A stretch of DNA of 64,000 nt from Phymorhynchus buccinoides (Eukaryota > Mollusca > Gastropoda > Neogastropoda > Raphitomidae): NCBI GenBank assembly GCA_017654935.2, contig CM065693.1, forward strand, positions 24,918,000 to 24,981,999, written 5' to 3'. This document shows positions 20,967-34,971 of the stretch, piece by piece. Under the pieces are notes generated by a model, which worked only from the letters and a program-made list of their open reading frames with translations, had not been told where the DNA came from and made no database searches. A program made the position numbers and the translations under genes. The number at the start of each line of letters is the position of its first letter. Position 1 is the stretch's first letter.

Positions 20967-21404
20967 ATAGGGACTAATCAAGCCGTCAAGCTTTTTAGCA
21001 GTCCCATCGATTTCCAATTTGACTTTGAGATAAATTTATTATTTTTAGCGGTCAAGGTTTTACGGTTGAATTTTCCTATAATTAATAATCAATGCTTCTA
21101 AATATATACAAATTTTGCGGAATTATCAAGACGATTTTTGATTATATTAATATTGGGTGCACATTTTAGATCAAAAGTTAAATCATTCCAAAACTTAGCA
21201 ACTGTTACTGTTAGTAAAACAATTTTTTCTAGTGTTTGTTTTACATTGCTTAATAAAAACTTTACCGTATTAATTTCTTGTTGTACTGTATTTAGGTGAT
21301 TTAAATAGGTTGTTCCAAGACTGAAAGCTCTGCAGTATTGACGCCAATTTTTTTTTTTTTAAGTTATGAACTCACTGCTAGCAGTGCTACTCCTATCCCT
21401 TTCT

Positions 21405-22040
21405 CCAGGTCGGGATAGGGTTAGATAGGGATAGGGTTAGGATAGAACGCCCGGGAAAGGGATAGGGTTAGGATTAAGGTTGGGGTTAGGGTTAGAAATA
21501 GAACCAAAGTCAAGACAAAATGTCCGCTTGCCATTGCCGTTATCCAATGAAATTGCAAGTCGATACTGCAGACAGCTTACTGTGTTCCAAGACAGATCAA
21601 CAAGACCATTGAATATCTTATGGGCTTCAATAAGGTCTCCCCTTACCCTTCTTCCTTTAACTTAAAGCTTAAGTGAATATAAATTTTTCATAGGTCATGT
21701 TTTTACATCCCTTAAAGGGAAAACAACCGATCCTAGGGATCGGGTCGTTCTCGCCAAAAAAAGCTCTGCCTCGCGGTGGCTCGCACAACAGAGAACAAAG
21801 AAGGGTGAACCGTCTCTCTCGCCAGCTGTGATTCAAATGCGGCACGCGCTTAACACCTCCCCTCTCAGCGTCTCCCCTCTTTCATAGTCCTGCCTTTAAC
21901 CAGTTTCGTTACATGCAGTTGTGCGCAGTAACCATACATCATTTGATTGGATGACGGCAAGCGGCCATTTTCAGTCACTTACGTTGTTTCATGGAAACTG
22001 ACTCTAACCCAACCCTAACCTTGTGCTAACCCTATCCCTT
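21405..22040. repeat. telomere-like degenerate motifs, inverted clusters
   Basis: GGGATAGGGTTAG-type repeats on plus at 21408-21502, and the complementary CTAACCCTATCCC type at 21995-22035. They are too irregular and too short for a telomere and are probably part of a dispersed element. A CCGATCC/GGATCGG palindrome lies at 21729-21745. Confidence 0.6.
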
Positions 22041-22290
22041 ACCCGAGAAAAGCAAAAAGTTGTTTCTACTGAGTATTATGCAGTGAGAATGTTTAGGTGT
22101 GGGGCAAACAAAGTTTAACCTTTGCAAGTGACGAAAATAGCAGCTTTTGAGGGTATCAATAGGCCCTTGAAGTAGGTGGTTACCTAGCTCCTACTATGAT
22201 AGTCTGTATTTGCAGCTCTATCCGTTTTCGTTGCCCTGCGTTGAACCTTCTCAATGTGCTTTTGAGGGTATCGAGCTATTATTTTTACGC
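21520..22290 (-). mobile_element. LINE relic pieces
   Basis: At 21520-21660 the minus strand reads R-R-R-V-R-G-D-L-I-E-A-H-K-I-F-N-G-L-V-D, and at about 22170-22270 it reads H-I-E-K-V-Q-R-R-A-T-K-T. These are two pieces of a CR1/Jockey-group C-terminal region, in reversed order on the minus strand as expected and separated by about 500 bases of other DNA. Confidence 0.6.
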
Positions 22291-22352
22291 CATATTTTCA
22301 TGCGACAAGGCCTACTCTAAATTAAATGTTATTTCTCTCTCTTTGCACATAG

Positions 22353-22656
22353 GTTTGTTGTTGTAGTCTTGCTCAGTTTAGGGGATATACTCATAAAGTT
22401 AAAAGTAGATCTAAGCGTCAACGCTCACTCATCTGTCCCTTCCGATTCTCAATGTGATTGTGGCATTTGTGCTGTGATTCACTTGACAGACACAATTGTC
22501 AGTGTCAACTATCACTGTGCTCCATATGATAATTTTCTGAAATGTTTCAGAACAAGTACGGGGACTTGGACGTCTAGACATAACACCATTTTGCAAAAGC
22601 GGACTTACTCTGTCTTTCAATTGGAAGAAATTGAGTCACAGTATGATTATTTCTAA
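22353..22656 (+). CDS. possible terminal exon, unrecognised
   Basis: An open frame of about 100 codons begins at a textbook acceptor (TTTCTCTCTCTTTGCACATAG) and ends at TAA. Features seen: Q-CDCGICAVIHLTDTIVSVNY, then H-C-A-P-Y-D-N and Q-L-E-E-I-E-S-Q-Y-D-Y-F at the end. No family is recognised and no partner exon was found. It could be a relic inside a mobile element, since LINE fragments lie just to its left. Confidence 0.25.
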
Positions 22657-23109
22657 GAACTACTTTATAAAATCGAGGTTGTTTACATCGCGAGGCGTAG
22701 ACTAGTATCGCATTGAAGCAATGTACTCCCGCCATCTATACTCTCGCACATCTTTTTGAACATTTATTTTTGTTATAAAAACTATGTTTACATTTTCTTG
22801 TCTTATTCATATATTTTTTTATGAATTCAAATAATTAATCTATATACATGTGTATTTGTATGTGTTTTATAATATATAAACGCCTTTTCTACGCTCGGAG
22901 CATTTTGTAGAAGACTATGGAGATTTCTTTTTTTTATTCCTGCAAGAGATGAGCAACTCTGCCAAGCGCCTAAATCAATGTACTGAGGACAGAAATGCTG
23001 GTTATGTCCCTTTCTGGCATGAACATTCAGCTTGCCACTAGGGCCTAACTTGTAACCTCAAACAAAAGCAACTTTTACAGCCATTAAAGTCCGGTTTCAA
23101 GTTGCTCAA

Positions 23110-23110
23110 C

Positions 23111-23146
<36 letters not shown>

Positions 23147-23340
23147 CTGACATCATGTACTGTGTCCATGCATGTCTGTGTCTAGTAGGCAATAGTAATA
23201 AACAAAAAAGTAGTAGTAATTCTAGTAGTGGTGATGTTTATTATCAAATGCAACCTACTAAAGAAAAACATTTGGGTGGGACATTTTTTAAACCGCGAGG
23301 CTAAGGCAGAAGCCAGTCCCTTTGCTATTAGTATTATACA
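23110..23340 (-). repeat. TAG/CA compound repeat, copy 2
   Basis: (TG)n at 23113-23142, then the inverted body of the 19040-19350 repeat (TTATCAAATGCAACCTACTA). A separate (CA)n lies at 23451-23498. Confidence 0.7.
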
Positions 23341-23449
23341 ACTATTATTATCTCCACAATGAAGCAGGTATATGTCTGCCTGACTGTGAACAACATATGC
23401 TCTACTGTACCTCAAGAAATAAAATTGATTGGGTGGGCTATATAGAGTA

Positions 23450-23499
<50 letters not shown>

Positions 23500-23611
23500 C
23501 CATCTCCCTGAGTAGAGTACATTTTGATTGGAACGAGGGACTGTGCATTCATCTGTCTATGTGTGTATGTGTGTGCCCCTCTGTTTGAAAATGTATTTTA
23601 TTCATGATCTA

Positions 23612-25672
<2,061 letters not shown>

Positions 25673-26412
25673 ACGATTGAACCCATCTTTACAAAACTTG
25701 CAACGTAAAAATGGTAGGTAAAGAAAACAAGGTACCTGTGAAAGGGAAAACTCCAACGTTTTGTGCAGGTACTGCAGTTAATTTGTCACCTTCTTGTACA
25801 AAACTTGCACTGAGGCGGCAGTTGCAGTGGTTCCTGAAGTTGTCATATCATATTCACCAAATAGCAATCCATATAAATGTGATCCCAGTGAATCAGGCTT
25901 GAATGCTACGAAAATAGAGATTATACAAACGGTTATGGATGGATTTGAACCATAGGGTTAATGGTAGAGACAAAAAAAGTGTCATCTAAGCATTTGTTTT
26001 TACATTGCAGCTAATCACTTGCGCACCACATATAGTTTGCGACTGATGCACAGTGCGCGTCTGAATCTGACAAGCCCTAAAGCCACGCCCTCTCCTTTGA
26101 GAATCAGCTTTGTCACAATCTACATAAAATCTAGAAACATCCCCAAACTGTTTAAAGACACTCTGACGCACCACGAGTAAGTCCCTTGTTTTTTTCTGGG
26201 TAGCTGTGACCCACATACAAATGTCCCTAACTTCAAATTGAGACTGCTCTTTAAAATGATGTTTCGTTTTCAATCTGGGGACATTTGCATGGGAGTCAAA
26301 CCTGGTCAAAACAAAATTTCTTAATAAGAGGGAAAACATGTGAAACCTGTGATTTTGACACGTGATCAGGTGGGTCTTTAAAACCCTAGGGGTCATGCGT
26401 GGCAAGCAAAAG

Positions 26413-26930
26413 CCCGAACTAAAATGGAGTTTTACGTCCTCTTGGTCTGAATCAGACACATATGGGACATTTGTAAATACAAATATGGTGGGAACAATAC
26501 TGGAGTCAATGCCTGGAGGCAGTACGAAACCAGTAAAGTCCCGATTTTTGTTTAATACAGATAGGTGTAGCGGTGACCACGCCTCGGTTAAACCTCATCG
26601 GCTATGGCACCGCCACAAGTATTAGTTCTTACCAATGAAAAAAAAGCCCCACCCCCTTTCACCTATTTATAGCTACTTGATGGATGCCATGCTTTGTCTC
26701 GTGCGACAATTAACTTCAATACTTGTAGCGGTGCCATAGCCGATGAGGTTTAACCAAGGCGTGGTTACCGCGGCTACACCTATCTGTATTAATAAAAAAA
26801 TCGGGACTTTACTGGTTTCGTACTGCCTCCGGGCATTGCCTCTAGTATTGTTCCCACCATATTTGTATTTACAAATGTCCCATATGTGTCTGATTCAGAT
26901 CAAGAGGACGTAAAACACCATTTTCGCCTT
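26413..26930. repeat. fold-back pair of dispersed repeat S3
   Basis: An inverted S3 copy (26413-26628) and a direct S3 copy (26727-26930) face each other across about 100 bases. The arms match over roughly 200 bp (e.g. GCGGTGCCATAGCCGATGAG and its complement, ACAAATGTCCCATATGTGTC and its complement). Confidence 0.82.
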
Positions 26931-27142
26931 CGCCATGCTTTGTCTGAAGCGGGAGATTAGACAAAAAGCTTGAGGCTAGTCTATCCCCCAAGGAAAGCAG
27001 TAGGAGTCGGGTTGAAGGGGCCAATAATACAGTGAGAGTGAGACATGAATGGGAGTGCATTTATATGGCTTTACTCCTCTGAAATTGGAATGTGTCGGCT
27101 GAATGCAGCAGGGAGACCAGTGAAAACTGAAAAGCGGACACA

Positions 27143-27702
27143 TATCATATTTTACGGACTATAAGTATTTTTTTCCCAGACTGAAACCCATGCGTCTTAT
27201 AATGTGATGAACAAAGTAGTAAGAAAGTGTAATAACCAAATCTTCATTTTGTGTAAAACTTGGGGGGTGCGCCTTATAATAAGGTGCGCCTTATAGTCCG
27301 AAAAATACAGTACATACTTCACTCCTTATGGCCACTATGGTCAGGGAACACAGACGAAAACAAATGACTTTACCAATTTTTTTCTGGGGGGGTTTCTGCG
27401 CCTGTGGACGAAATTCCTTTCTTTTTTTAAATCCTCAAGAGCAGATCATGTGACTTTGCTCCTCTGAAATTAGAATGTGTCGGTTGAATGCAGCAGGGAG
27501 ACCAGTGAAAACTGAAAACCGGACACATACCATATTTTACGGACTATAAACAGAGTAGGGGAAGACGGGGTAAAAAGACTGAGACCCATGCGTCTTATAA
27601 TGCGATGAACAAAGTAGTAAGAAAATGTAATAACTTCCCCTAAATCTGTAATTTTGTGTGTAAAACTTGGGGGGTGCGCCTTATAGTCCGAAAAATACAG
27701 TA
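27143..27702. mobile_element. MITE, CGGACTATAAG family, copies 3 and 4
   Basis: Two copies of about 165 bp (27143-27312 and 27538-27702) with ends CATATTTTACGGACTATAA and TTATAGTCCGAAAAATACAG. Each is preceded by the same S2 head fragment (GAATGTGTCGGCTGAATGCA, 27088 and 27475), so a unit of about 390 bp is tandemly duplicated. Confidence 0.78.
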
Positions 27703-28134
27703 CATACTTCACTCATTATGGTCAGGGAACACAGACGGACAAAAATATGACTTTACCATTTTTTTCTGTGTTTTGTTCTGCGCCTGTGAACGAAATTCCT
27801 CTTTTTTTTAAATCCTCAAGAGCAGATCATGATGAAATCAGGTGAAGTGTTTGGGTATCAGCCAAGAGGAACATAACCATAAAGTTTGGTGGAGTAAGAC
27901 TAGTTTGTTGTTCAGATATTGGAATTTGTTCACTTTAAATTTATTCAGAATCCATGTCTTTGAATGGGCCTGAAACAATTGGACATTTGAGTTTTAAGAG
28001 TGAGAGGTGGTAAACGAGAATGAAAGACACAGATAAAGATGCCAGGGAGTGAACAGGTAGACTAAACATTTCCACTACTGGTAGTGCACACATGCCCATG
28101 CACACAAACACATGCTAACACACATACATATTAA

Positions 28135-28578
28135 CCTTTACCGGATCATGCTTTTGACTACACAGACACGATGGCGGGGGTCTTCCACGACCCCCTACTC
28201 AGCAAAGAGCGAATTCCTAGGTGTTTATCCCTGTCCGGATGGCGGGGGTCTCCCACGACCCCTACTTGTCAATGAGTCACCATGTGTTTATCCCTGTCCG
28301 GATGGCGGGGGTCTCCCACGACTCCTACTCAATGCACTGCAGTGCTCTTTAAAGTAGGGGTCGTGGGAGACCCCCGTCATCCGGACAGGTATATCAAAAT
28401 TACGCGTCATATTACGTCATTTATATTTTATACACATTAATGAAATTTAACACACTTAAAGCCATTTACGTTTTTGACAAAGTCATGAAATTTCATGAAG
28501 ATTGCTTAAATAGTTTTAGAGATATAACATGTTTTGTGTGTCAAGGGGTCGTGGGCGACCCCAGAAGTCCAGTAAAGG
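28135..28578. mobile_element. TTAA-flanked element with internal 70-bp repeats
   Basis: TTAA at 28131-28134 and 28579-28582. Ends CCTTTACCGGA and TCCAGTAAAGG. Inside, a unit with GATGGCGGGGGTCTCCCACG is present three times direct and once inverted (28355-28384), giving a strong hairpin. No protein encoded. Confidence 0.78.
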
Positions 28579-29282
28579 TTAAATACACACACACACATGC
28601 TCTCAAACACACATAGAACATCAAAAACACAGAAATCAAGTTATATATTTTTAATATTTTTATTCACTTTTTCCTTAAACTTGTTTTGGCCCCAAATAAG
28701 CATGTCACAGTAATTTTTTAATAATTGGTCATTCTTATTCTCAATTTCGCCATCTTTCTTCGTTGTTCAAGACCACAATAAATTAAAATGACGCTTTCAA
28801 CTATCCTTAATCACGATCTTTAGAGACTTGTATAATAAATCAGCCATACTAACTTTACTGTCTAAACACTCTTACTAACAGGAAATGAAATGAATAAACA
28901 CCAGCATATATTTATACAATAAAAGTGAACATGAATGATGAATGCTGTTTCACATTTCATTCTTTAAAAGCAACCCTCCACCCCCACCCAAAAACCAGTA
29001 CCATAATCTATTGACAAACAATAAAGAGCAAAAGCATGGGTATTATTACAATTCAAAAACACAACATTTGAATACAGCATCAATAAGATAATAATTATGT
29101 GAACTGATAATCATGAAAGGAGTAGAAATAAGTAGTGTATTGCGATTATGTTTCTGCACCTTTAAATAATAACTCCCTTTACATTTAATGCCCAATAACA
29201 ATCCAAGAATGAGAGCTGCATGATAATTCAATTGATTTTCTAAGGCGAAGTAAAATCAGTTCATAAGTTTGTCTCTCTTCTT

Positions 29283-29600
29283 CTTCTGCGTTCCAGGGCC
29301 ATAAGGCCACAATGGGTACGTATGTGTCCGTTTTCCAGTTTTCACTGGTCTCCTCGCTGCATTCAGCCAACACATTCCGATTTCGGAGGAGCTCAAAGGA
29401 GAAAATTATTTGGAAGATTTTTTTGGGAAGAAAGGCAGGAGAATGGGCCAAAAGTCAGAAAGATAGTAGATGACACAAAGCAAGGGAAAAGGCAGTCAAA
29501 GAGAGAGACAGATTAGAGGAAGTTACAATCACAGAACTTCCAGAAGGTGGGGAACTATTTGTATGGAAGCCCCCCCGGTATCCCCACAGAGGGGGGGTTG
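29283..29600 (+). repeat. dispersed repeat S2, copy 6
   Basis: Close to full length: head GTTCCAGGGCCATAAGGCCA, tail AACTTCCAGAAGGTGGGGAA and CGGTATCCCCACAGAGG. Confidence 0.72.
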
Positions 29601-29867
29601 TCTTTCATGAATGACCATCACTTTCTCATACTAACAGGCATTGTACTGGTTCTTAGTACCTTGGAAACAACAAAGGACCATCAGCTCCGAACTGACCACC
29701 ACCAACGCAGATTATCGCCTGCCCCAGAGCAGCTATCTGCTACGACCACAGCAGATAAGACAACCAGATGATGTCTTCATTCAGACCATTAATAGCGCAC
29801 AGGATGCGTGCTATGTGAATTCGTGTCATCCATCCCACCGGCACACACGGCCTACTCGTACAAAATA

Positions 29868-30095
29868 GTGGGATAGGCTTTAACGTGTGCGCAAGATCTT
29901 GTGCATGCATTCGCACACGGGACCTCGGTTTTTGAAAAGTCACATCCGAATGACTTTCCCCCCAACTGATATTAGGTACCCACTCACACCTGGGTGGAGT
30001 GAGGAACATAGGAGTAAAGTGCCTTTCCCAAGGACACACCACTGCGACTGGAACTGTGTTCGAACCTGCACACTCGCAATTTGCTAGGATTTATT
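29868..30095 (+). repeat. SINE-like module (CACGGGACCTCGGTTT)
   Basis: Contains GCACACGGGACCTCGGTTTT, then TTCGAACCTGCACACTC, a sequence resembling a tRNA-type B box (TTCGAACC). The same module occurs at 55530-55577. Confidence 0.5.
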
Positions 30096-30099
30096 AATT

Positions 30100-30985
30100 A
30101 TGGCCAGACAGTTGATGATGAAAACACACACATTACAATGTATGTGTTACTGTTAGGAATGCAAACTGTTGTCTGTTGACAAGTCATAGATAAAGTATTA
30201 AACAATATGGACTATTTATGAACTGGTCGACCAAACCAGCAATAAGTTTGAAGTTCTATCCGCATAAACAATGGCAAAATAAACTTTGAAAAAAGCAATA
30301 ACAAAATTTGAATATTCAAATGTACAAACAATCGTTCCATTATCATAATCTAAAAACATCTTCAAGGTTTTTGAGACTATTTGGTAACTTAGCATCAGTA
30401 AAAAGTAAACTGGTCAATCACTAAATAAATAAAAATGTTGTCAGATTTGCTTGAATTACTAACGACACTTTTTTGTAATAAACATAATTGACCAGACAAT
30501 GATAAAAACAAATCCTCTGAGACCCTTCCCAGTCTCCCCCCTACTCTAGAACAACTATGGCAGTAAGCCAATACCTCAACCAACAAACATGATCATTATG
30601 ATATTGTCAGTCACACTGGTTTTTGCATGTTACAATTACAGGCAACACACATGGGAAAACAATTATGGCTGTTTCAAGATAAATAACAGAACTATTAAAA
30701 TAAACATTAAACGGAAAACTACTCAGTTTCTTAAATTAAAAACATATTCATTTAACTTGAATGCATTTCAGAGACATAACAATTAATACATGCTATCAAC
30801 AAAACCCTAAAGCATAAAATAATTGACAATGATACAAATATTATATACATATCATGGTCCCCAATTGTTTTCCATTTCTTTTCCTCTGGCAGGAAAAAGT
30901 AGGAGACACAAAAACTTGCTCACTATCAACTATTTTGCACGTTAACCAACAAAATCTTCCCTTTAATCATACCAACTCTGCTTTA
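30100..30985. other. AT-rich, nothing recognised
   Basis: No repeat family or coding signal seen. The short open frames here lack any family resemblance. Confidence 0.5.
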
Positions 30986-30987
30986 AC

Positions 30988-31203
30988 ATGTGACATCCCG
31001 AGGCCCCGGTCATAGGACATTGACCTATTAAAATTGAAAATGTCCTATTGTGCTCTCCCCTGTCAGGACAAATGTCTAATTAAATTCTTAATACTGGCAT
31101 ACTTTGTCTCATTCATTTCTACAAAGCCAGGACATTGTCCTATTGATTTCTTTCGTCTCAGGACAGTTTGTCCTGTCACTTTTCGATCCTCGGTGCATCA
31201 CTG
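30988..31203. mobile_element. hAT-like MITE, CAGTGATG ends, uninterrupted copy
   Basis: About 216 bp, with GTGACATCCCGAGG at the left and CCTCGGTGCATCACTG at the right. It aligns over its length with 20397-20839 and lacks the inserted 218-bp MITE at GTTTGTCCTGTCAC. Confidence 0.8.
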
Positions 31204-31592
31204 GATATGACACATCAGGTTAGGCAATATAAAGCTGTACAGCATTTAAAGTGATTCTGTACAGTGGTCCACGAGATATTGGGAGGACAGACAAAAATGA
31301 GGCAAATAGACATGAATGATCGCATTAACTCTCCATCAAGAATGGAGGGTTACCGAAAGAGACAAAGAATCAATCTATACCCAAACAATTGTTATTGACA
31401 TTAATTTAAAACATACGTCATACATCAAATCCTTCCTAAACTGGTCACACAGAAGGCACTTCAAAGCATCCAAAGCAGCAGTAAAAATTATTAAAAAAAA
31501 GAATCCATAATTTATGCATATGAAAAAGTTTGTTTTTTGAATGGTGATATAGCAATGCAATTCCTAACACTGATGGCAATGGCGTTTTAAAG

Positions 31593-31756
31593 TACCATAT
31601 TTTTCGGACGACCGACTATAACGTGATACTTTTTTTTCAACTGAGACCCCTGCGCCTTAAAAATATGACTACTAAAATAATAAGAAAATGTAATAACAAA
31701 ATCTGAATTTTGTGTAAACTTTGGGGGGCGCGCCTTCTAGTCCGAAAAACACGGTA
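31593..31756. mobile_element. MITE, CGGACTATAAG family, copy 5
   Basis: Ends TACCATATTTTTCGGAC and GTCCGAAAAACACGGTA, with the usual GGGGGGCGCGCCTT near the right end. Confidence 0.75.
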
Positions 31757-32161
31757 ATTCTTTCATATTTTTGTTTCAAAAAAAGAAATCAACAAAAAAA
31801 ATCAAATAAAATTAAAAACTAGTATATGGCACCATCTGTATTTGGGTTGAAATTCAGATCAGAAAAGGTTTTGTAGGGGAACAAAATTGCAAGATCTATC
31901 AAAAGAGATAAAATTTGATAATGTGGGATGAGTAGAACCTTGGTGTTAGAGAGATTTTCTTCTCAAAATACTGTAACTATAACAGTTGTTTTGTTTTTTC
32001 TAATAGCATGTGGATTTAACGTTATACCTGTAGTAACGAAAGACATGAAAATTAAAACAAAAGGAAAGGTAAGAATTAAGAATTTTTTTTTTTTAACCAT
32101 AATTGTTGCTGTTTTTCTAATAGCATGTTGATTACGTGTTCTACAGTAATAAAAGATATCA

Positions 32162-32785
32162 GGCGCCGTTTGCACATTACCCTAGATAAGACTAAGAGAT
32201 ATCAACAGTTTCAAAATACTAGCTAAGAGATATCAACAGTTTTAAAACCCTAGATAAGAGATATCAACAGTTTCAAAACTATAGATAAGAGATATCAACA
32301 GTTTCGAAACCATAGATAAGAGATATCAACTGTTTCAAAACACTAACTAAGAGATATCGACAGTTTTAAAACTCTAGATAAGAGATATCAATATTTTCAA
32401 AACTCTAGATAAGAGATATCAAGGGTTATGCAGTTTCCAGAGGGCAATCTCTGCAGAATCTGTTACGGCTAACCTTATTGGTCAAACTATTTTGTCGTAG
32501 GCCTAGGCCCTAACACTCATGTCTCAAGCGTTTTTGTTAGAGAGTAGCCTGTTCTTATCGTGTTTTCTTTCTCTTAGGAGGGTTTGAAACTGTTGATATC
32601 TCTTAGCTAGTGTTTTAAAACTGTTGATATCTCTTATCTAGGGTTTTGAAACTGTTGATATCTCTTAGCTAGTGTTTTGAAACTGTTGATATCTCTTATC
32701 TAGGGTTTTGAAACTGTTGATATCTCTTAGCTAGTGTTTTGAAACTGTTGATATCTCTTATCTAGGGTTTTGTGCAAACGGCTCC
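32162..32785. mobile_element. fold-back element with 31-bp repeat arms
   Basis: Outer ends GGCGCCGTTTGCACA and TGTGCAAACGGCTCC (one mismatch). The left arm holds about eight 31-bp units around AGATATCAACAGTTT, and the right arm six inverted units that alternate between two variants (62-bp period). A unique core of about 140 bp lies between (32440-32580). Flanks are alike (ATAAAAGATATCA, ATAAAAAGATATA), suggesting a target duplication. Structure of the Foldback/Galileo kind; class uncertain. Confidence 0.85.
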
Positions 32786-33107
32786 CCATAAAAAGATATA
32801 TAACAACAATTAAGAGAGAAGGGAGGGGTCATAAATGATAATCAAGAACAAAGGGAGTTTTACACACAAAACATATGGCAAAGCTTCTTTTCATGGCATT
32901 TTTGTCACATTTGTTTAAACAATCACAATTTCATGATGATAACAGACATTCAGTTTTAGCAATCTTGAGCACCTATGCTCTTGAAATAAATTCTTAATAA
33001 AAAATTTGACTGAAACAAGTCGGAAGTAATGGTTTCTACTGACAGGAAAACCCCCAAAACAAATAACATAAATTCAGAAGTACATCAGACATTATTATGA
33101 TATTATA

Positions 33108-33268
33108 CAGTGGGACCTCCCTATTAAGACCTTGATAAATCAGCCAAGAAAGGTCTTATAGGGAGGGGTCTTAATAGGGAGGTGGACACTCAGTAGTCCA
33201 GATATGAAAAGGAATAAAATTGGTGAAAAGTTTTCAGGTCACATCTTAGAGAGAGTGAGGTTCCACTG
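33108..33268. mobile_element. pogo-like GAACCT MITE, diverged copy
   Basis: Left end TACAGTGGGACCTCCC, right end GAGGTTCCACTGTTA. TA precedes the element; the right-hand TA has changed. Relative of 35466-35642. Confidence 0.7.
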
Positions 33269-33545
33269 TTAACTACAACCAAAAAAAAAGATTCAAATTC
33301 TGATACCCAGAATCCCACACCTTTCCTTTCCTCGTCCCTTTCTTTTCTTGGATATATCACTATCAAATCCTGTTCATATTGGTATATATATGATATTTTT
33401 TTGGTTCCACAGCAGTTTACAAAGATCACAGCCAGACTATTTTCATTGTCATAGACTTTTGTGTATAAATGCAGTGTATTTGTTTACTCAGCTGTATCAC
33501 CATCAAAATAAATGTTTATGTTTGCACAAACGTAATTGGCTTCTT

Positions 33546-33861
33546 CAGGCATGAAAGTGGATGAAGATCAAAAAAGAGGAAAAAAATTTGTCCGAGAAAT
33601 CCTTCCACCCGGATTTTCACCTGACGTCGGAAGTTTTGTTGTTCCACACACATTTTCAGCTAACATCGCTACTTTTGTTGAGCGGGAGCTACTCATTTCG
33701 CCTTCCTTCGCACAATTGAAGCGAGTGAGCTAAAGTGACTTCCGGTTAACCAGTTTGAGAATCGCCAAATAGACTTGTAGATATAAGAATACGGCAAGAT
33801 CGGTCCTATACGCGGAATTATTTGACAAATTTCCGCGAAACGCAGAATTCTTTCATGCCTG
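33546..33861. mobile_element. MITE, CAGGCATGAAAG ends
   Basis: Perfect 12-bp ends (CAGGCATGAAAG, CTTTCATGCCTG) with the exact 6-base duplication CTTCTT (33540-33545, 33862-33867). 316 bp. The open frame inside (E-I-L-P-P-G-F-S-P-D-V) is not a known transposase. Confidence 0.85.
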
Positions 33862-34391
33862 CTTCTTGCACGTGTTTTTAACTTACAGTAATAAAAACTG
33901 TACTAGCCAAAAATTCAAAAAATCTGGATGGCATCAAAAATTAAGTCAACTAATGAAAGAAATACATATAAACATTGTTCTGCGTGTGAAGCAAGATTAT
34001 TGATCAACATTATGGCTCTTTCCACCCATATCCCACCTCTACTCCCATTCTTTATATTGAAATATAATTTACGATATAAATGACTACAAGGAGAAAAGAA
34101 CTGACAATTCAAACTGTCCTTGTAGTCATTCTAAAATGGGTTTGATGTAGCTTTTTGGTCACCAGATGGTTTTTTAGTTTTCTATTTTCATTGCTCTTTT
34201 TTTTTAGCTAATTCATACAAAATTATCACAGTTGTCTCCAAACTATCGAATAGATCTACTTTATGTCCTTAACAATGGAATCAAAGTTTGATGAGAAAAT
34301 ATTATTAGCTATTGAAACATTGTGAAACTAAATTATACAAATATCACATAATTTGGTTCCAGGAGCTTATTATTTCACTGCTTCAGCTTAA

Positions 34392-34629
34392 CCCTTTCAC
34401 CGCCAATGTCACAATTATGCACCACAGTGATTAAACACCCATGTCACTAAAAGGCAACAAATCAGGGACTGTAATCCAAAGACCCTATTTTCTGAATATT
34501 GGGAGGCAAGGATAGGCCTAATGTTACACATGTCACAGAGAAACTCCCAATATTGCATGTAATTTTTCTTCTCTACCCAGTTAAGTTTAATGGCATTGTT
34601 TGGTTGAAAAATGGCTGGCGGCGAAAGGG
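34392..34629. mobile_element. piggyBac-like TTAA MITE, copy 3
   Basis: TTAA at 34388-34391 and 34630-34633. Ends CCCTTTCACCGCCA and TGGCGGCGAAAGGG. Confidence 0.85.
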
Positions 34630-34971
34630 TTAACCTTTTTAGCTCACAAAATGATGAACAGACTAACAACTACCAGTACTGGAAGTTCAATGACTTGACC
34701 ATCAGTTGAATTCGTTTTATATCACAGTTATGCAAATGCTGATTTATTTGTGTGCTGCTATATTGTTCTTAGGAAAGATAACAAAAACTAACTTATCAAA
34801 CTGATATGAGAAATCTGTTGGTAATATATTATCTAATAAGCTACATTTCAGACAAAAGTTTTACAAATCACAAAATCTAATAAAAATTCTAAGCCAACCA
34901 TACTGTTAATTAATGCCTATCTTCAGAAGGTTAATATGAAAAAATACATGCAAAACTATCTGCATTGTTAA

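Noticed and set aside
20763..21017. Poly-Thr, poly-Val and poly-Ser frames
   Set aside because: Translation of the (TAG)n array; no flanking coding signal.
21408..21502. Interstitial telomere
   Set aside because: The TTAGGG-like motifs are irregular and short; no pure array is present.
25711..25902. Plus-strand frame MVGKENKVPVKGKTPTF
   Set aside because: Short, no family resemblance, no acceptor; a single weak donor is not enough.
32162..32785. CRISPR-like 31-bp repeats
   Set aside because: Repeats abut without spacers and occur inverted on the other side; this is a fold-back element.
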